DNA from: Paenibacillus radicis (ex Xue et al. 2023)
GTDB lineage: Bacteria > Bacillota > Bacilli > Paenibacillales > NBRC-103111
Assembly (NCBI RefSeq): GCF_024722015.1
Contig: NZ_JANQBD010000017.1
Location: forward strand, 143,307-207,306
DNA length: 64,000 nucleotides
Reading direction: 5' to 3'
Part shown: positions 61,128 through 64,000 of the stretch, piece by piece
Layout of the letters: each line of letters begins with the position of its first letter
How positions within the stretch are numbered: the first letter of the stretch is position 1
Position numbers and translations under genes: made by a program
Notes under the pieces: generated by a model
Told to the model about the DNA's origin: nothing
Seen by the model: only the letters and a program-made list of their open reading frames with translations
Databases searched by the model: none

Positions 61128-62066
61128 TTAAACATTGACATTAGGCTTTATTGTAGTTAGTAAATGCTGCAAATCCTTGTAGCATTGCTGCGCCAGCTCT
61201 GTGTGAACAGGAAGATCGGAGCCCGGCTTGCTTACACTTTCGATGGTGAGAAGCCCGCTATACTCGATTTGCTCTAGCCCCCGGAACACTTCGTACCAGT
61301 CAATACCTCCCTGATTGATGAGGCGGTGACAGTAGTAACGCTCCTCGTTGTTGTTCTTCTTGGCAATAACCCGATGATATCTTCCAATATGAGGTACATA
61401 ATCACTGTACTCGAATGCCCAAGGATATTGGTCGCCCTTCAGCTCCACGATATCTTTGATATGAACATTGTACAGATAAGGCTTTAACCGTTTAATCGTT
61501 TCGATTCCATACTCTGTCGGAACTTGATATAAGTTGACGGGATCGAGAATCAGCCCCACGTTGCTGCGTCCAACCGCTTCTACAAAAGCGATGGATGATT
61601 CTGCAGTGTCACATAGCGTCCCATGATGCATTTCAATGACTGCCTTAATATTTCGTTCATTTGCCAGATCGGCACATTTTTGAAACCATTTCACGGCTCT
61701 TGCAAAATCCTCTTTAGAAACCTCGTCAGAATGCTGGAATCCCGGATTCAGCCTCATCATGCCGCAGCCAATTGTTGAAGCAAAATTCAGATAACGCTCC
61801 CATTTCAGAACTTCAGCCTCATTCTCCTCATCCGTATTGCAAGCAAACCCGCCTGCAAACAAAGAAAGATTAGTCGGGATTAATTTATAACCATCCAGCA
61901 AGCCTTTAATTTGCTCAGCCCGCTCCTGTGAAATATGGCCATCCTTCAATTCTCCAACACCGCGAATCTCAACACCCTCATAACCGATATCGGCTGCATC
62001 CTTCAAAAAATGCTCGATTGTTGAGTCATCATACATGTTTCCACCTAATACAATCGTTGCTTTCAT
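61128..62066 (-). CDS. Sugar phosphate isomerase/epimerase-like TIM barrel
   Basis: The 312-residue protein is of the same fold as the next gene but is clearly distinct. Glu in YEGVEIRGVG, Glu-x-His in AVIEMHHGTL, Asp in GLILDPVNLY, His in YNVHIKDIVE and Glu in LTIESVSKPG are likely metal ligands. It is the first gene of the operon; the ATG follows GGAGGGG. Two such enzymes in one operon suggest a two-step isomerisation, as in inositol-type pathways. Confidence 0.88.
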   Translation of the reverse strand: MKATIVLGGNMYDDSTIEHFLKDAADIGYEGVEIRGVGELKDGHISQERAEQIKGLLDGYKLIPTNLSLFAGGFACNTDEENEAEVLKWERYLNFASTIGCGMMRLNPGFQHSDEVSKEDFARAVKWFQKCADLANERNIKAVIEMHHGTLCDTAESSIAFVEAVGRSNVGLILDPVNLYQVPTEYGIETIKRLKPYLYNVHIKDIVELKGDQYPWAFEYSDYVPHIGRYHRVIAKKNNNEERYYCHRLINQGGIDWYEVFRGLEQIEYSGLLTIESVSKPGSDLPVHTELAQQCYKDLQHLLTTIKPNVNV

Positions 62067-62079
62067 CCTATCCCCTCCG

Positions 62080-62093
62080 TAATAGCGCTTTCA
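62080..62093 (-). promoter_or_regulatory. CcpA cre site of the catabolic operon
   Basis: On the minus strand TGAAAGCGCTATTA matches the cre consensus (TGWAANCGNTNWCA) at 13 of 14 positions. It sits between the -10 and the first gene, where CcpA would repress during growth on glucose. Confidence 0.8.
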
Positions 62094-62106
62094 TTTCTAT
62101 AGGGAT

Positions 62107-62136
62107 ATCATAATGGAAAACGAAGACTTATGTCAA
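62107..62136 (-). promoter_or_regulatory. Sigma-A promoter of the catabolic operon
   Basis: On the minus strand TTGACA (plus 62131-62136) and TATGAT (plus 62107-62112) are 18 bases apart. Transcription would run through the cre site into the isomerase gene. Confidence 0.8.
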
Positions 62137-62300
62137 TATATAAATTAAGTATTATATAAAATATGTTTTTCCCAGATAAAAGCAGCTATTTTTTCATATT
62201 TCACTTGATCTTTGTTTTGTTTTTTATTAAATTAAACATATGACTCCAAATAAGTGATGGTTGTCCGCTTGTATGCTATTTGATTGCAAAATTCGAAATA

Positions 62301-62331
62301 TTTACCATTCATCTTGAGTTTCAGGTATAAT
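62301..62331 (+). promoter_or_regulatory. Putative promoter of the ROK regulator
   Basis: TTTACC (62301) and TATAAT (62326-62331) are 19 bases apart, a slightly long spacing. Confidence 0.5.
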
Positions 62332-62369
62332 CGATTTAATTACAGAATGATATGGCGACGGTGAAACTT

Positions 62370-63569
62370 ATGATAATTCCTAGCAAAAGCGATCAAAAGG
62401 GCAGTAAAACCAGCATCATCCAAGCATTGCGCATGCACGGCTCCATGCCCCGGATTCAATTGACCAAAATTACTGAACTAAGTCGAGCTACTATTTCATC
62501 AACGATTTCCGAGCTTATTGAATGGAATCTCGTGAAAGAGACGGAAAAAGCTCCTTCCACAGGAGGGCGTCCCGCCATTTCACTAGAATTAGTTCCCGGC
62601 TCCCACGCTATTATGGGTGCCGATCTGGATAATCAGGCATGGACGCTCGGTGTATTTGATTTACTCGGCAATGTCCTTCACAAGACCAAAATACCTGTCA
62701 GCTCCTCCAGACCCGAGGAAGCCGTTCAAGAGCTGGTCGACCACACCTCGAAGTTTGTTCAAGAATTCGATAAAGAGGTTATCCAAATGTTTGGTCTGGG
62801 CGTGCCCGGACTTGTGGATACGAGGCTTGGCATTATTAAGAGTGCATCCGATCTGGGATGGTCGAATGTGGATATTGAGGAAATGGTAAGCAAAGGGCTT
62901 GGTTGGCCGACTGTCGCTATTAACAGACACCGGGCTCGGGGTCTTGCGGAATGCCGGTTCGGATCAGGGAAAGATTATAAGCATATGATTTATGTCGGGG
63001 TAGGCTCAGGCATTGCCGCCGGTATTTTTAACGATCGGCAGCTCGTATCCGGTTCGTTCGGTGGCGCAGGGGAGCTCGGACACATTACGGTAGAACCTGA
63101 CGGCCCTGTGTGCCCTTGCGGAAATAATGGCTGCCTGCACCTGTATTCAACAGCTTCAGCCATGGAGCAGGAAGCCCGCAGACTGCTTCGCGCAGGTCAA
63201 GAAGAAAGCAGCCTAAGAAGGCCAGGGCATGACCTCCAGCTTCTGCGTGCCAAAGATGTTTGCCTGGCCGCGGATCAAGGCGATGAGCTTGCGATTCGCG
63301 TCGTTAATCACGCTGCAACCTATCTGGGTATTGCCTTAGCGAATCTCGTCAATTTGCTCAACCCGGAAGCCATAATACTGGGAGGGGCCATCCCCGGCAT
63401 ATGCAGCACCTATGTACAAACCGCGACAAAAGTTATGCAGCAGCGTTCTATGATGGCTCTTTCGGCGGGAATTACGGTTAACACTGCATCATTAGCCGAA
63501 ATTGGAGGGGCGCTCGGCGCTATCAACTTTGCCCTTGATAGGCATTTCTCTTTTAATATGGTGCAATAA
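62370..63569 (+). CDS. ROK-family transcriptional regulator
   Basis: The protein of about 399 residues has an N-terminal winged helix (SIIQALRMHGSMPRIQLTKITELSRATISSTISELIEW) and a ROK sugar-binding domain with FGGAGELGHITVEPDG and the zinc-binding CPCGNNGCLH. I favour ATG 62370 after GGTGA; an earlier ATG at 62352 is possible. Divergent from the eight-gene catabolic operon, it probably represses it until the substrate or a phosphorylated sugar binds. Confidence 0.85.
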   Translation: MIIPSKSDQKGSKTSIIQALRMHGSMPRIQLTKITELSRATISSTISELIEWNLVKETEKAPSTGGRPAISLELVPGSHAIMGADLDNQAWTLGVFDLLGNVLHKTKIPVSSSRPEEAVQELVDHTSKFVQEFDKEVIQMFGLGVPGLVDTRLGIIKSASDLGWSNVDIEEMVSKGLGWPTVAINRHRARGLAECRFGSGKDYKHMIYVGVGSGIAAGIFNDRQLVSGSFGGAGELGHITVEPDGPVCPCGNNGCLHLYSTASAMEQEARRLLRAGQEESSLRRPGHDLQLLRAKDVCLAADQGDELAIRVVNHAATYLGIALANLVNLLNPEAIILGGAIPGICSTYVQTATKVMQQRSMMALSAGITVNTASLAEIGGALGAINFALDRHFSFNMVQ

Positions 63570-63598
63570 ACTAGATTGATTGGCGCTATAAATAAGAA

Positions 63599-63631
63599 GA
63601 ACCGTCAGTTCTTTCCCTGACGGTCTTTTTA
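63599..63631 (+). terminator. Terminator of the ROK regulator gene
   Basis: The arms ACCGTCAG / CTGACGGT are followed by CTTTTT. Confidence 0.88.
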
Positions 63632-63881
63632 TGTGCAAACTCATACGTGTGTGCGTGCGGAGGGAATCCGGTGTGGGTTCCGACCGCTCTTGAAATCATG
63701 TTCCTTGGATTGGTAGTCTTACCGCGGTCATCACTCTTTTAGAAGGATGAGCGGAAGTCAGGTGCGCTATTTCATTGTTTTAACGTTATTATTCGAATGA
63801 AACGGAACTAGGATCTCTTATTTAGTTTCAGATAAGGCATTTCAGTCTATAAAAGTCAGAATAACGCATCGTATGGATCTC
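63632..63881. other. Intergenic region before the IS element
   Basis: No gene is visible. The segment AGCGGAAGT at about 63750 matches the start of the family 1 repeat, but the rest diverges, so it may be a decayed relative. Confidence 0.4.
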
Positions 63882-64000
63882 TGTCAAGAAAGTAGACACT
63901 CAAATAAGAGATATCACACAACCTTTTTGTAATACATGGCCTCGTATTGATCCGGTGAAACATAGCCCAAAGAACCATGAATTCTCTTACGGTTGTAAAA
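63882..64000 (-). mobile_element. IS3-family insertion sequence, one end
   Basis: The edge begins TGTCAAGAAAGTAGACA, a typical IS3-family terminal repeat starting with TG. The coding part of the transposase follows and continues beyond the window. Confidence 0.8.
63914..64000 (-). CDS. IS3-family transposase, C-terminal fragment (cut by window end)
   Basis: The minus-strand frame reads FYNRKRIHGSLGYVSPDQYE and a short tail before TGA. This is the conserved end of the DDE integrase domain of IS3-family OrfB proteins (YN-x-x-R-x-H-x-SLGY-x-SP). The rest lies outside the window. Confidence 0.92.
   Translation of the reverse strand, partial: FYNRKRIHGSLGYVSPDQYEAMYYKKVV

Overview
The window looks like a chromosomal stretch of a Paenibacillus-type Firmicute. 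Evidence is strong purine-rich Shine-Dalgarno sequences, frequent GTG/TTG starts, a BmrCD-type exporter, a Bacillales-type rhamnose operon, multi-gene carbohydrate ABC modules without their own ATPase, many Gfo/Idh/MocA dehydrogenases with AraC, ROK and DeoR regulators, and short intergenic repeats. No rRNA, tRNA, CRISPR array or prophage was found. This is inference from gene content; no search was run.

Layout. 0-4 kb: the end of an intact secreted metallophosphoesterase, two small membrane proteins, a second metallophosphoesterase-like protein that has lost its metal ligands, a probable lipoprotein and a PilZ protein. 4-6 kb: a LysR regulator divergent from a DapA-family lyase. 5.9-7.9 kb: a repeat-expansion zone with a 40-bp tandem array made from the 3' end of an EcsC-family gene, a hexapeptide array inside that gene, an 11-bp array and a decayed Lys/Arg/Ala-rich array. 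8-13 kb: AbrB-type membrane protein, sugar dehydrogenase with AraC regulator, M29 aminopeptidase and Ndk. 13.5-17.8 kb: bmrCD-like heterodimeric exporter preceded by an unlisted 33-codon leader ORF and an attenuator-like hairpin. 18-20.6 kb: BsuPI-domain protein, and a LysR regulator divergent from an EamA transporter.

20.7-27 kb is one rhamnose operon on the minus strand: rhaEW, an ASRT-family small protein, rhaI, rhaB and a DeoR-type regulator. It converts L-rhamnose to rhamnulose, rhamnulose-1-phosphate, then DHAP plus lactaldehyde, which the fused dehydrogenase oxidises. No rhamnose transporter or mutarotase lies nearby. 27-29.7 kb holds a flavodoxin under a perfect Fur box, a small unknown protein and an XRE/MmyB regulator. 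30-32 kb is a TetR-controlled DHA2 efflux pump with a clear promoter and operator. 32.2-32.9 kb is a transposase-less element with terminal inverted repeats. 33-36.6 kb is a second heterodimeric ABC exporter.

37-42 kb: a CheY-like protein, a lipoteichoic-acid-synthase-like enzyme with one membrane helix and a C-terminal beta domain, and an AraC regulator divergent from a dehydrogenase and a TIM-barrel isomerase. 42-48 kb: SGNH esterase, MFS transporter and MarR regulator sharing one operator sequence, ExoIII, and a heparinase II/III-type polysaccharide lyase. 48-53.5 kb: aminotransferase, Ldh-family dehydrogenase, Dabb protein, fructokinase and aldo/keto reductase. 53.5-62 kb is an eight-gene catabolic operon (two isomerases, two permeases, a solute-binding lipoprotein, three dehydrogenases) with a sigma-A promoter and a near-perfect CcpA cre site, divergent from a ROK regulator. 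The last 120 bases are the end of an IS3-family element.

The overall theme is uptake and breakdown of plant or bacterial polysaccharide sugars, interleaved with drug export. The observations most worth a second look are the degenerate phosphoesterase locus, the bmrCD leader, the repeat-expansion zone and the LTA-synthase-like fusion.
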